From positions 6,743,501 through 6,807,500 of the forward strand of contig JAVHKY010000016.1 of assembly GCA_035079385.1 (NCBI GenBank): 64,000 nt of DNA, read 5' to 3'. The position numbers and the translations under genes were made by a program. Source of the stretch: Aspidiotus rigidus (Eukaryota; Arthropoda; Insecta; Hemiptera; Diaspididae). The notes under the pieces were generated by a model that was not told where the DNA came from, ran no database searches, and worked only from the letters and a program-made list of their open reading frames with translations. Shown here one piece after another: positions 21,471 through 31,589 of this stretch. How positions within the stretch are numbered: the stretch's first letter is position 1; every line of letters begins with the position of its first letter.

Positions 21471-22270
21471 ATTTTTCTAAGTCCCTCTCCTATCATATAT
21501 GGCTCGAGGGTCGAAATTTTTCTAAGTTTTTCGCTGGACGGCGGACGGCGCACGGCGGACGGCGGACGCCAGATTTCTCAAATAGCCCCCCATAAAACAG
21601 GTTCCCTGTTAAAATTTCGACTCTCGAGCTATATATGATATGAAAGGGACTTGAAGCAATTTCAACTCTCCAGCTATCACATATAGGTGGAGATTTGAAA
21701 TTGCTTGACTCTCAAACTATATTACACTATAGGCTTACACTAGCTTTACCTAGGTCTAGGCTTCCTTGAATTTTCAATACCAAATTTCATTTGACTCATA
21801 AAACAGGTTCCCTGCGTTCCTCGTTTAACTTCGTTAAGGAAGTCGTCGTTTTTTCCAAGTCTCCTTCTATCATAAGCGTGACAGCCGAAATTTTTACAAG
21901 TCCCTCTCCTATCAGTCGAACTTCCCTATAACGAACTTCTATACAACGAAAACTTCTGTATAACGAACTTTCCGCTGGTCCTTTAAATTTCCATATAAAA
22001 AGCGATTCTATATAACGAAGAAAAACTTCTATATAACGAATTTTTTCATTGTCCCCCTGGCACTTCGTTATTGGGAAGTTCCACTATGGGTTGAAAGTCG
22101 ACATTTTCCTAAGTCCCTCTCCTATCATATTTAGCTCGAAAGTCGAAATTTTTTCCAAGTCCCCTCCTATCATGAGCTTGAGAGTTGAAATTTTTCCAAG
22201 TTTTTTGCTGCACGGCGCACAGCGCGCGTCAAATTTCTCAAAAAGCCCCCCGTAAAACAGGTTCCGTGTT
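21471..22270. mobile_element. Nested remains of further A/B MITE copies
   Basis: 21471-21612 is a reversed short end with its GC-rich block, ending CCCTGTTAA. 21613-21848 is another interior with a long end. 21849-22270 ends with a reversed short end (GTAAAACAGGTTCCGTGTTA). The 20577-20700 and 21475-21612 blocks are near-perfect inverted copies, so the outer unit 20577-21612 could itself behave as one inverted-repeat element. Confidence 0.65.
21913..22086. mobile_element. pogo/Tigger-like MITE, 174 bp
   Basis: Terminal inverted repeats CAGTCGAACTTCCCTATAAC and, at the other end, the complement of AGTGGAACTTCCCAATAACG. The interior repeats TTCTATATAACGAA. These termini resemble pogo/Tigger elements of the Tc1/mariner group, which use a TA target. 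It sits within an older A/B copy. Confidence 0.6.
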
Positions 22271-22640
22271 AAAATAGTAATATAGGTACTAAATCTGTTT
22301 GATAATGTTGGGATGTTCATAAGATATAGTTTGCATGTTTATATATTTATCATAATTTTTTCTCTTTCTTGGTTTTCTTCAGGATATGAACCCACTCATA
22401 GTGAAACGCGAGGACCAGAAGCGCGAGGACCAGAAGCGTAAGTAAAAAGTATACTTTCTATAGTGCATCAGAATGATAGTCTGATATTGTGGATGCGTCC
22501 AATTTATACAGTGGCGATTAAACTCTACAGTCTAACGCCCATCAGTTTTGGCGTCTAGGATTAAAGATCGTACTCATTAAGCATGCACAAAAATTACGGC
22601 TTCCTTAAGAAAGTTAAACGAGGAACGTAGGGAGTCTATT
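22271..22640 (+). repeat. Duplicated segment containing exon 4a (copy at 32384-32750)
   Basis: Intron and exon sequence alike match 32384-32750, e.g. AATAGTAATATAG at the start, the exon, ATACTTTCTATAGT after the donor, TTTATACAGTGGCG, and the long-type MITE end ACGGCTTCCTTAAG. The duplication therefore included the exon and its flanks. Confidence 0.85.
22383..22437 (+). CDS. Exon 4a (55 nt, alternative to exon 4b)
   Basis: Acceptor TTGGTTTTCTTCAG, donor GTAAGT at 22438. Reads DMNPLIVKREDQKREDQK with an internal KREDQ tandem repeat (15 nt duplicated), phase 0 to 1. Exon 4b is the same exon with a single KREDQ. Including both 4a and 4b gives a TGA ten codons into 4b. Skipping both also leads to stops in downstream exons. 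Confidence 0.58.
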
Positions 22641-24175
22641 CTATGGGTGAATTGGTATTGGGAATTCAAATCATAATCTTCAAGATTCTAAGTTTTTCTA
22701 AGTCCCTTGTATCATAATAAATCTACGGATTTACTTCACAATTTGACTTCTATTTTATAGAAGGGTATAATATAGAACAATAGAACAGATTCTCAGTACT
22801 GCAGTCATGCAGCCTTTAGGCTCGTTAGGCTCGCGGTGTTCGACGCTCGCGACATACTCATACAGTTGTGTGCGAAATGCGCTTGTGCTCAAAACGCGAC
22901 TACTATGTGTTGAAAAGAAGAAAATGACGTAGATATACGGTTGGAGAGAGCTCATATTCATTTTTTAAGCACATACGACGAAAGTACGTTTATTTTAGAC
23001 AGCGAAAACCGTATTTATCGTTAACCTGATAAGAATCATGAAAACAGTGGCGAAAAATTTAAACCCGTGGCGAAAAAACTGAGCAACAATGATTCTGATT
23101 GGACAAAGACCTAATCGTTTTGTTATGTTCGAATAATAAAGAGAAACTAACTTGTGGAAAAATCTCGATGTATTCAATAAGAAATACAAAAAAGCTCACG
23201 CAGAAGCGTAAGCATCACCGACTTTTCAATAATTTGCTATAAAATCATTTACACATGCTCCCCATACCTAAACTTCATTGTTTCTCACTTATAAGCTGAT
23301 TGTGATAATAATGATTTAAGGTATTCCACTTTCTCTTCTATTGTTCAATTCATTTCTAATCTTTTTAATGGGTTCTATTAAAATTCAAATATAAAACTTA
23401 GGTGATTTAGAAGAATCTTAAAGTATTAACCTGACTGTCCATTTCCAAAAATAGGTACAGTAAGATATTATAAAGTCGATAATGACAAAAATCAAAACAT
23501 AGATGAGGAAAATTGAAATGGGCAATGAAACTTCCACTTTGTCTTTACCTGAATTTCAACATTACTCCCCAGTGTTCAGGCTACGAGCCTATTGCGATAA
23601 TGTAGAAGAAAAAAAAAAAAAAAAAAAAAAAAAATGATATGTATACCTGCATAACGCAGTAATTATAAAATACACGGCCAATATTCAATCCATCGCTTAC
23701 GTGCAACGTTTGTTTAACGTATCCAATAAACGTCGAATTTTTTCAATCATATATGACTGGTAATGAGAAGTTTTTGCAGCCAATAGGTGTATGATGCTTT
23801 AATCACGTGGCAAACGAACTCAAATAAATTGAATAAGCGAGATTTAGCTCTTACGGCTCTATACGTGGACCACGTATATTTTGAGATTTACTCAAGAACC
23901 ACTAGTCCAACCGATACAAAAATTACAGAGCAATAAGATTGAATAAACTATGACGTAATGTAGTGATATGAAGATAATAAGATTGATATTTTTTTAGAAA
24001 CAACACTAAGAAATTCGAGGAAAATTGAGAGTTACTCAACTACTCGAGAAATCTAAGAAAAAAATTCACATTCCCAACTTCAGATAATCCACTACAACTT
24101 AGCCAAATTTCATGAGAATCCAACCAGTAGTTTTTGAGGAGTTGCGTGGACAAAAAAATCTTACATATATATATA
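22641..24175. other. Intron: nothing recognised except homopolymer and AT runs
   Basis: Contains an A-run (about 23610-23634) and an (AT)n tract (about 24165-24178) at the gypsy target. 23860-24160 resembles 34430-34760 (phrases such as GAATCCAACCAGTAGTTTTT), suggesting an old dispersed repeat. Confidence 0.5.
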
Positions 24176-24553
24176 TATAAGATCGTATAGATCTCCAAAG
24201 AAGAAAAACGACTTCAGATGAAATGCGTTTTATTCAAAGAAACGAATTCTAAACAAAAGTCGTTTTATGGTAACTATAAGCAAAATAAACGCGAATGCGA
24301 GAGCATAGGTAAAGCAAAGAAAAGAAAGAAAGAAAGATGTGTTCGCTATGAACGAGAAAATCAAAGTGTCGAGAGAGAATAAAAATACGAAAGAAGATGA
24401 ACCTACGGGAAGCGACGTATGAGTCTACGCGACAAGTCGCGAGAGGAAAATCGAGAGAGAACAGGTCATGAAATGAAAGTGTGAATGTAGCGAAGAAATG
24501 ATAAAGAGGAGATTACGAGTACGAAGGAATGAGTCAGAATGAGTAATCTTACA
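24176..24553 (-). repeat. 3' LTR of the gypsy element
   Basis: Reverse strand TGTAAGATTACTCATTC...GATCTTATA. Contains GAATAAAACG (polyadenylation signal) and, upstream of it, a TATA-like TTATAG about 25 nt before GTTTAGAATT. Confidence 0.93.
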
Positions 24554-24570
24554 TCCCCCTTCCCCACTCA
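24554..24570 (-). promoter_or_regulatory. Gypsy polypurine tract
   Basis: Reverse-strand GTGGGGAAGGGGGA lies directly against the TGTAAG start of the 3' LTR, the expected plus-strand primer position. Confidence 0.85.
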
Positions 24571-24631
24571 TTTAAGAGCGGAAAGAAGAAACGTAGAATA
24601 AGGGAGAAGGAAAAGGAAAGTAGGTCATCAG

Positions 24632-27205
24632 CTATCGAGTACAATCTGGTCGTAACAACTTACTCGCATGATACAATCTTTTATTGAGAGGTCCGTGACC
24701 TCCTACAAAAACTTCGAAAACGTTGTTTGATAAACGGTTGGTAATCTTAAAAGGACCGATACCTAATTTATCGAGTTTATCACGATTAATCTTGTTTCCA
24801 TTGTCGACGTAAACATTATCTCCAATGGTAAAATCTATAACATTCTTATTTTTATCATATAATTTCTTGTTGTATTCATGATACTTAAGCGAATTACGTA
24901 AGGCAATTTCACGGTCTGCAGTGAGGTTGGGAGGATCTAAAAGGATGTCAGGAATAATTGAGTCGGAAATACCGTTAAGGAGATAAGAAGGAGAGAATTT
25001 GGTAACGCTATGTATAGAATTGTTGTAATGACTAACACATTCGGATGCAATAGTCGCCCAACTTTTCCTGGGAGAAGTAGATTCATCATTTTTCATGCAA
25101 CGAATATGATTCACCAAAGTTTGGTTTAAACGTTCGTTTAGACCGTTGGAGAATGCACTATCGACAGCCGAGAAAATATGACAAATACCGGAACGAGTAC
25201 AGTAGGACCGAAATTCGTCAGAAGACAAACCTCCATATTGATCAGTCAGAAGGGTACCGATCGGATGACGCTTCTGAACTGAGTCAATCAATGAGATCAT
25301 ATCCTTGGCAGACTGGCCTTTCGAACAAAGGATAAAAGCGAAACGGGTGAAATGGTCTACAAAAAGATGAAGGTAACGGAGCGATGAATTGTTATTGGAG
25401 AAACCGCCGATTGTGTCAAGCGACATGATTTCAAAGGGGTGAGTAGCGGGACCAAGGAGACCCAACTGAGCACTGCGGCGAGTACGACGTGATTTATTTT
25501 GAATACAAGTATGACAATTTCTACAAAATGATGTAATATAACTGTACATATTTGGAAAAAAAAAATGTTTACTTATCGTAGCTATAACATGTTTTGACCC
25601 TGAGTGGCATTTTGCGTGTACAATTTCGGTAAGTCTTTTACCGGCGTTTTTATCTAAGACAATTCGTAATTTTCCTCTTATGGAACGAAAGATTACATTT
25701 TCTTTAACAATATCGTTATCAAGTTTTGTAATATTACTCTGAAGTTTTTGAATATCGTCTAAGGAAAGAAAATTAAAGGAAGGAAGAAGAGGCTCAGAGG
25801 GGAGGGAGTCGGAAGAAGGATCGAGAACCGGGTTTCGGGAAAGGCAATCAGCTTCGCTATTAAGAGAACCAGGACGATAGAGGATCTCAAAATCGAACTG
25901 AAGAAGTTCATTGGCTAGATCGCCGAGTTCTTCATCAGTACGGGCTTTGAGGTTAAGATGTTGAAGGGGTTTGTGATCAGTTATAACGGTAAAATGGCGA
26001 CCGATCAGCCAAAAACGCCAGTATCGGATAGCTTCACGAATCGCTAGACTTTCGATATAGATAGCTTTCTTCTTCTTTTGGCCACTAGACAATTTCTTTG
26101 AGAAATAAGCGACAGGTTTTTGAGACCCGTCTGCTTGAGTCTGCTTCAGTACTGCACCTATACCTAACCCACTGGCATCAGTGTAGATAAATACAGGTTT
26201 CGTACGATCGAAGATTGACAAGATGGGAGCCGAAGTGAGAAGCTTTTTAACTTTTTCGAAACTCAGCTGACACTCGTCGGACCAAGAGAATGGGATATTT
26301 TTGCGGAGAAGATTATGGAGGGGTTCAAGGATAGATACTGAATTAGGCATAAATTTGCGGTAAAAGTTGAGTTTACCAAGGAACGAACGAACATTTCTCC
26401 TAGAAGAGGGGGTAGGAAAGTTAGTAATTGCGACCACGTTATCTTGGAGGGGTTTTACAGTGTCGGTCCCGATAATGTGACCTAAGTATCGGATGGAAGA
26501 CGATGCAAAATTACATTTTTTAAAATTAAGGCGAAAACCTTCTTCAAAAATTGCGGATATTACGCGTCGAACGTGCGAAATGTGTTCATCGAATGAACGC
26601 GAGAAAATTAAAATATCATCCAAGTAATTGACGGCAAAATCGGATAAATCTTTACGTGAAAGTATACTTGAAAGAATTCTTTGAAAAACGGCTGGTGAGT
26701 TCTTAAGCCCGAAGGGCATGGAACGCCATTCATAGTGCCCGTGCTGAGTTATAAACGCAGATTTATATCTATCCTTCTTGCGGATTGGAATAGACCAGAA
26801 CGCTGCGTTTATATCCAGAGCCGAGAACCAGGAACAGCCTCGTGTTCTAACAACAATCTCGTCAATTAACGGAAAAGGTTGACTCTCTGGGATGAGCAAC
26901 TTGTTCAGAGCACGAAAGTCAATGCACATTCGTGTCTTGATTTTGGAAGCGCTCAACCCGTCTTTCTTGAATTGCATCGTTACGGGAGATGCAAAGGGTG
27001 AACGAGATTCGGAAATCATACCATGTTTTAAAAGTTCTTTGCACTGCCTGTTAATTTCCTCTTGATCGTCGAACGTACATCGGTACGGTTTTTTTGTGAC
27101 AAATACGTTATCAGAAAGATCTATAGGACATTCGTATTTTGTAACATTGCCAACATCGAAGGCATGTTTGGCAAAGGCAGAAAAATTTTCTTTAATTAAG
27201 TCGTG
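24632..27205 (-). CDS. Gypsy pol: reverse transcriptase, RNase H, integrase
   Basis: Reads from just after an A12 run near 27215. RT has FRALNKLLIPESQPFPLID, FSALDINAAFWSIPI and the catalytic NYLDDILIFS. RNase H shows VFIYTDASGLGIGAVL, ESLAIREAI and ITDHKPLQHL. The integrase has a zinc site (VHAKCH, then CRNCHTC), catalytic SLDTIGG, LLTDQYGG and GLNERLNQTL, and a C-terminal GPY/F-type module around KLGIGPFKI. There is no stop in about 860 codons. Codons before the Met at 27019 (e.g. LIKENFSAFAKHAFDVGNV) belong to the same protein and link it to the protease after one frame change. Confidence 0.95.
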   Translation of the reverse strand, partial: HDLIKENFSAFAKHAFDVGNVTKYECPIDLSDNVFVTKKPYRCTFDDQEEINRQCKELLKHGMISESRSPFASPVTMQFKKDGLSASKIKTRMCIDFRALNKLLIPESQPFPLIDEIVVRTRGCSWFSALDINAAFWSIPIRKKDRYKSAFITQHGHYEWRSMPFGLKNSPAVFQRILSSILSRKDLSDFAVNYLDDILIFSRSFDEHISHVRRVISAIFEEGFRLNFKKCNFASSSIRYLGHIIGTDTVKPLQDNVVAITNFPTPSSRRNVRSFLGKLNFYRKFMPNSVSILEPLHNLLRKNIPFSWSDECQLSFEKVKKLLTSAPILSIFDRTKPVFIYTDASGLGIGAVLKQTQADGSQKPVAYFSKKLSSGQKKKKAIYIESLAIREAIRYWRFWLIGRHFTVITDHKPLQHLNLKARTDEELGDLANELLQFDFEILYRPGSLNSEADCLSRNPVLDPSSDSLPSEPLLPSFNFLSLDDIQKLQSNITKLDNDIVKENVIFRSIRGKLRIVLDKNAGKRLTEIVHAKCHSGSKHVIATISKHFFFPNMYSYITSFCRNCHTCIQNKSRRTRRSAQLGLLGPATHPFEIMSLDTIGGFSNNNSSLRYLHLFVDHFTRFAFILCSKGQSAKDMISLIDSVQKRHPIGTLLTDQYGGLSSDEFRSYCTRSGICHIFSAVDSAFSNGLNERLNQTLVNHIRCMKNDESTSPRKSWATIASECVSHYNNSIHSVTKFSPSYLLNGISDSIIPDILLDPPNLTADREIALRNSLKYHEYNKKLYDKNKNVIDFTIGDNVYVDNGNKINRDKLDKLGIGPFKITNRLSNNVFEVFVGGHGPLNKRLYHASKLLRPDCTR

Positions 27206-27680
27206 AATTATTTTTTTTTTTTGAAGGATCTAAGTGAGCCACCTTTGATTCATAAAGTTCAACTGGAACGTAATCGTTCCATTTTATCGAATTAATTGAA
27301 ATGTCCGGATCTTTATTTACGTTACTTTGAGTAAGATTTAATTTCTTGTTGAGTGAATTTACGTTACTTTGAGAAAGATTCAATTTGTAGTCAAGTGATA
27401 AACGAAATAATTTTATGAGATCCAGGCCGATAACAAAATCAAAATTAAAATTTTCTGGCTCGATGACGTAGAGAAGAACTCGGTTAGATATATCAAAAAT
27501 TTTGATGTCAAGCATCGTGATTCCTAAAGTATTGCCCGTGCCGCTTGTTGTTGTGTAAGTGGATTTCCAAGGTACAAATTTGTAATTTTTCAACTTTTTT
27601 AGTGCGCACAGCGTGATTGCTGAAGAGTTCGCGCCAGAGTCGTGAAGACCCTTTCCATCAGAAAAATCTCCGTACTCCAC
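27192..27680 (-). CDS. Gypsy aspartic protease
   Basis: Active site LHDSGANSSAITL and a later FVIGLDLI are typical of retroviral-type proteases. The frame ends just after an A12 homopolymer (plus-strand T-run at about 27209-27220), beyond which RT sequence continues in the next frame. This could be a programmed frameshift on the A-run, a mutation, or a base-calling error. The tail includes a 17-codon internal duplication around LNLSQSNVN / LNLTQSNVN. Confidence 0.88.
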   Translation of the reverse strand: MEYGDFSDGKGLHDSGANSSAITLCALKKLKNYKFVPWKSTYTTTSGTGNTLGITMLDIKIFDISNRVLLYVIEPENFNFDFVIGLDLIKLFRLSLDYKLNLSQSNVNSLNKKLNLTQSNVNKDPDISINSIKWNDYVPVELYESKVAHLDPSKKKNNSRLN

Positions 27681-27703
27681 TTTTACATCAACAAACGCGG
27701 GCT

Positions 27704-28870
27704 TTACTCGTTTTTTTGAATATTCGAAATTTCATTCTCTAGGTCGGTCAAGTCAAATGAATGGATTGCTTTAGTTTCTTTTTGGATATTTACGTTAGGT
27801 TTTAATTGGCGAAGGTCCCTAGCCTTAACTAAGCAATCCTTTTCAAAATGCATCCTCTCGAACCCTTTCTTTTTGCAGTAAGGGCACGGAGTGCGTGGTT
27901 TTAATGAGGAAAAGGCACTTGTGCTAGAAAGCGATGCGTTCGGAGTGTTTGGCAAAATTGTGCGAGACGGACAGTCAAAAGCGTTTAGTGTAGATAATAA
28001 CTTACTCAGCGAATTACATTCGGCGAGGTTTACGCGTTCCTGAAGACGATTTGGGAGTCCCAAAATAAGGTGTGCCATTTTATCTAATTCATGCATACGA
28101 GGATTGAAGGACGCAAGAAGATTCAGCTTATTCTGAACATAATTATTCATTGGTCCACCGATGAACTTGTACGAGAATGCGGTTCGAGCTACAGCTATTC
28201 CCTGTTGACCAAAGTTGTCAACGAACGAAGATCGCCAGAATTCCCATGCGGTGGAATTAGAAGAGAGACGGGTAGTCAAATACCATTTTTCCGCGGACTC
28301 TTCTAGAAAGAGTCGAATGACTTCCCAATATCTCGTTTGATCGATATCTAGGCGCGCACATTCGCCTTCGAAGATTTGGAGCCAGGCTTCGGCATTTGAG
28401 GATGAGACTTTGGAACCGAACTTAGGTATGACTGCATCTTTGACAATCGAAGACAGCGATCTGGGAGCAGGATTGAATTTTGCCTCTGTTGTGTTTGGGG
28501 TAAAGGGTTGTAGATTCGTCGAGCCGGAAGAGGTTGTAGAATACGCCGACAAGTCCAACTCGTCCAACATTTTCCCGAGGAAAACTGGGTTTCCATCTGA
28601 ATCTATGTAGAGGGCCGCGATATCATCTGGGAGTGTGATCTTAAAGGATCTCTTAGCCCAGCGTGGTGCTAGTTCGCGTTTGGCCATTATCGCCGTCGGA
28701 AGAGCCATCAGACGCTCATGATGAGATAAGTCCTTGTGTTCTTCGGAAAACACATATACGGTTTCCTCGTCCAGGAATTGGAGCGAGTACATGCGTGGTA
28801 CTGTGGTTTTTTTGGTCAAGTCAGCTGGCGAGGGTTCAGCACGAAGAGTAAAACGAACTTTACAAGCCAT
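27704..28870 (-). CDS. Gypsy gag
   Basis: I start at the ATG at 28870 (MACKVRFTLRAEPSP) because the longer open frame runs into a poly-Lys A-run that is unlikely to be coding. Middle section: AWLQIFEGECARL, WEFWRSSFVDNF and AHLILGLPNRLQE match the capsid layout of gypsy gag. It ends with CPYCKKKGFERMHFEKDC, a single CCHC-type knuckle with wider spacing than usual. It stops 24 bases before the protease frame, which lies in another frame. Confidence 0.9.
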   Translation of the reverse strand: MACKVRFTLRAEPSPADLTKKTTVPRMYSLQFLDEETVYVFSEEHKDLSHHERLMALPTAIMAKRELAPRWAKRSFKITLPDDIAALYIDSDGNPVFLGKMLDELDLSAYSTTSSGSTNLQPFTPNTTEAKFNPAPRSLSSIVKDAVIPKFGSKVSSSNAEAWLQIFEGECARLDIDQTRYWEVIRLFLEESAEKWYLTTRLSSNSTAWEFWRSSFVDNFGQQGIAVARTAFSYKFIGGPMNNYVQNKLNLLASFNPRMHELDKMAHLILGLPNRLQERVNLAECNSLSKLLSTLNAFDCPSRTILPNTPNASLSSTSAFSSLKPRTPCPYCKKKGFERMHFEKDCLVKARDLRQLKPNVNIQKETKAIHSFDLTDLENEISNIQKNE

Positions 28871-29029
28871 GATAGAGCAAAGTTGTTTTTTTTTTTTTTT
28901 TTTTTTAACTTTCGAATTCGAAAATTTTTCCACAAAACCAAAAATTGAGTGATCCGGAACTGGCACTGCACTTTTGCGAGGGCTAGTAATCAGCGAGGAC
29001 TCGCGGGAGTGATAATAAACGACAAAAAG

Positions 29030-29039
29030 GTTTAGAATT
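29030..29039 (-). promoter_or_regulatory. Gypsy primer-binding site, possibly self-priming
   Basis: Directly after the 5' LTR the element strand reads AATTCTAAAC, with no TGG start as expected for a tRNA primer. It is the exact complement of GTTTAGAATT inside the LTR (29118-29109), which lies about 25 nt after a TATA-like motif. In Tf1/sushi-type elements the 5' end of the RNA folds back to prime itself. Confidence 0.5.
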
Positions 29040-29417
29040 TATAAGATCGTATAGATCTCCAAAGAAGAAAAACGACTTCAGATGAAATGCGTTTTATTCA
29101 AAGAAACGAATTCTAAACAAAAGTCGTTTTATGGTAACTATAAGCAAAATAAACGCGAATGCGAGAGCATAGGTAAAGCAAAGAAAAGAAAGAAAGAAAG
29201 ATGTGTTCGCTATGAACGAGAAAATCAAAGTGTCGAGAGAGAATAAAAATACGAAAGAAGATGAACCTACGGGAAGCGACGTATGAGTCTACGCGACAAG
29301 TCGCGAGAGGAAAATCGAGAGAGAACAGGTCATGAAATGAAAGTGTGAATGTAGCGAAGAAATGATAAAGAGGAGATTACGAGTACGAAGGAATGAGTCA
29401 GAATGAGTAATCTTACA
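29040..29417 (-). repeat. 5' LTR of the gypsy element
   Basis: Same 378 bp as the 3' LTR and flanked by the TATA duplication. Confidence 0.93.
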
Positions 29418-30339
29418 TATATATATATAAGGAAACCTGAAATTTTCTTATTAGGGTAGAAGTGATCTAGGACCTCCAAAACGTCGAGAAAATTCATTGC
29501 CCCCTCCCCCTGAATACTTTGCGTCGGGTGTAATACCTCACTTTTTACAAGTAAAAAGTCGGTAAAATACAGAGAGTCGTGGAGACGTTCTGTTTGATGA
29601 GAGAATTCGGCTGTAATGGTCATGTACAGTCGGTTATATAGTAAGAAAAAAGGGAGGCGACCGAAGCGTCGGTGAACTCCGAAGAAGTGGAAAATGACCA
29701 GAACAGGCGATTTACAAAGTAAAGATTAAGCTAAAATGCATAATTAATACGAGCAATGAATTACGTGACTTAAGAGTAAAACATTAAGTGTATGGAAGGT
29801 TCGTGAACTGAAGTTCGCGTACCGAAATGTACAAAGTTGGCAAAAAAGAGTGATAGAAGTTGTATTAATTACGTAAGAATGTGGAATCCGTAGGATTCGG
29901 CGAGTAGCGTGATATAGTATTATGAAAACATTGACAAGTGGAAAAACGAATAAATCGCGTAAATGGACAATAGGCGATGTTCGAAAAGAAATACGAATTT
30001 AGCGAATAAGTTGAATGTACGAGGTCAAAAGTACGGAAGGTCGAAGGAAAGAAGGCGAAAGAGTGAGATAGAGACAAATAGTGAGATGGGGACATAACAC
30101 GTTTGAAGAACGACTCCATTGATTTACAGATTCCGTGAATCCTAATGAGACACTTGAAATTTTGGAAAATCAGATAATTCAAGTATAAAGAAATTGCTTT
30201 CGGCGTATCTATGTTGTTTAAAAAACTATTTTACAGTACGAGCAACGATGTGAGGATTACCGCAACTCGTTTGACTGCTCGCACAGTATGGCACATAAAT
30301 CGCTCGGAATTCAAAATATTTCCAAGCCAGAATCATAGG
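29418..30339. other. Intron: old dispersed repeat, no gene seen
   Basis: GGGTGTAATACCTCACTTTT followed by AAAAAGTCGGTAAAAT near 29530 recurs, diverged, near 33425, 33575 and 34780. No coding potential recognised. Confidence 0.5.
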
Positions 30340-30625
30340 ATGGAAGTCAAAATCTTTCCAAGTCCCTCTCCTATCATATTGATTATTTTATAGCTCAAAA
30401 TTCAAAATTTTTGTAAATCCCTCTCTGCTGTCATATAATACGGCTACGGAGCCGAAATTGCTACATAAAATAAGTCAATTCAACCCATGGTACCTGTGAC
30501 GTCACAATCAGATGACGTCATAGGTTAGTTTTTGCCGGATGTCACACGGTGATCGGCGAACAGCCGGACGGCAAAATTCCCAAAGAGACCTCCTCCCCCC
30601 CCCCCTCCATAGAACATGTTCCCTG
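30340..30625. mobile_element. Diverged A/B MITE remnant
   Basis: Holds 45-bp-unit relics (CCAAGTCCCTCTCCTATCAT), two TGACGTCA sites near 30497 and 30514, a GC-rich CCGGACGGC block, and a decayed short terminus AGAACATGTTCCCTGT. The link between minisatellite and TGACGTCA motifs shows that copy 1 and the array-type copies belong to one family. Confidence 0.65.
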
Positions 30626-31080
30626 TAAACAAGGAGCTGATAGAGGGATTGGACAAGGTGATAATCAAGAGCAACAATAAACTGGCATCCTTGAACGTGA
30701 GAGAAACATGTTTGAGACCATAGCAGAGCAGGAAGTTTTCAGCCTACAGATACCATGGGAATCCTGACAGGTGAGGTACCCACAAATAACGGACGAGATC
30801 GTAAACCGGAAATATTGAAAAAATGTTCTGGCATCCCTGATTCACTCTCTTACGGCAAAACCCCCTTGTTTCGCTTGGTCCAGTGTTCGAGGCAGATTTC
30901 CCCGTTCCCATAAATTGTGACGCTACAACCCGCTAGATTTTCAGCAAATACCATTATTTAATTTAATTTTTCTGGACTAGAAGTGAACTGAACTTAATTT
31001 TACGATCAAATGTTGGCACCAAATATAGTCAACGTTCAAATGATTTGACTAAAGCTTAAAAATGGGTTTGAACAATTAAT
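30626..31080. other. Intron: nothing seen
   Basis: No recognisable feature. Confidence 0.5.
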
Positions 31081-31460
31081 ACTTAATCAAATCTTCCGCA
31101 ATATTATTGCAAGACAGACTCGACTGTGGCGATTGCGACGCGCTGTATATTGGACAGACGGGGCGGGCCTTTAATAAACGACTGAGCGAGCACCGGACGA
31201 CCTTCAATACAAACAAGCCTTTGGATTCCGCCATGGCCAAACATTGTCTTGAGAAGGAGCATGATTTCAACAAGGTATCAGGGAAAATCATATACCGATG
31301 CTCAAAAGGCAATTTGATGAACCGAGTCGAGGAAAGCGAAACAATATCAGCTATTAAAGATCATGGTAGTAGTAAGGTGCTCAACGATATTGACGCTACC
31401 TTTCTCACGCCCATCATACGATTCATCCTTAACCATGACGCATCAGCCGCTGCATGTTAA
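31081..31460 (+). pseudogene. Penelope-like element GIY-YIG endonuclease domain, fragment
   Basis: Reads CGDCDALYIGQTGRAF then KRLSEHR and later SAMAKHCLEKEHDF. This is the C-terminal GIY-YIG nuclease of Penelope-like retroelements, with its CxxC zinc-type insert before YIG and conserved Arg and His residues. The frame is closed by a TAA just upstream and no RT is present, so only the 3' end of the element remains. It ends in a normal stop after HDASAAAC, followed by a short 3' UTR. Confidence 0.85.
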
Positions 31461-31529
31461 AGCTTGGACGTCGTTCGAGGCGTCGTGTTGATTGAAGTTG
31501 GCTAATCTATATTTTTTAGTTGTATACTT

Positions 31530-31575
31530 ATTCTCACCAGATGATGGTCGTCCCACTACGTCCGAAACCGGTCGT
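31530..31575 (+). ncRNA. Possible hammerhead ribozyme core at the Penelope 3' end
   Basis: CAGATGA (31538) and GAAAC (31564) are separated by GGTCGT / ACGTCC, which pair except for one U-U, over a six-base loop. This matches the hammerhead layout CUGAUGA-stem II-GAAA except that the second core base is A. Penelope-like elements are known to carry hammerhead motifs. Stems I and III were not resolved. Confidence 0.3.
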
Positions 31576-31589
31576 GAATGATAATTAGT

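Larger units (their letters stand above)
24176..29417 (-). mobile_element. Ty3/gypsy retrotransposon, near-intact and young
   Basis: LTRs of 378 bp at 24176-24553 and 29040-29417 show no difference that I can find by eye. TATA flanks both ends (24172-24175 and 29418-29421), fitting a 4-bp duplication within an (AT)n target. Gag, protease and RT/RH/IN are in order on the reverse strand, with a polypurine tract before the 3' LTR. The element lies in an intron of the secreted-protein gene, in antisense orientation. Confidence 0.95.
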
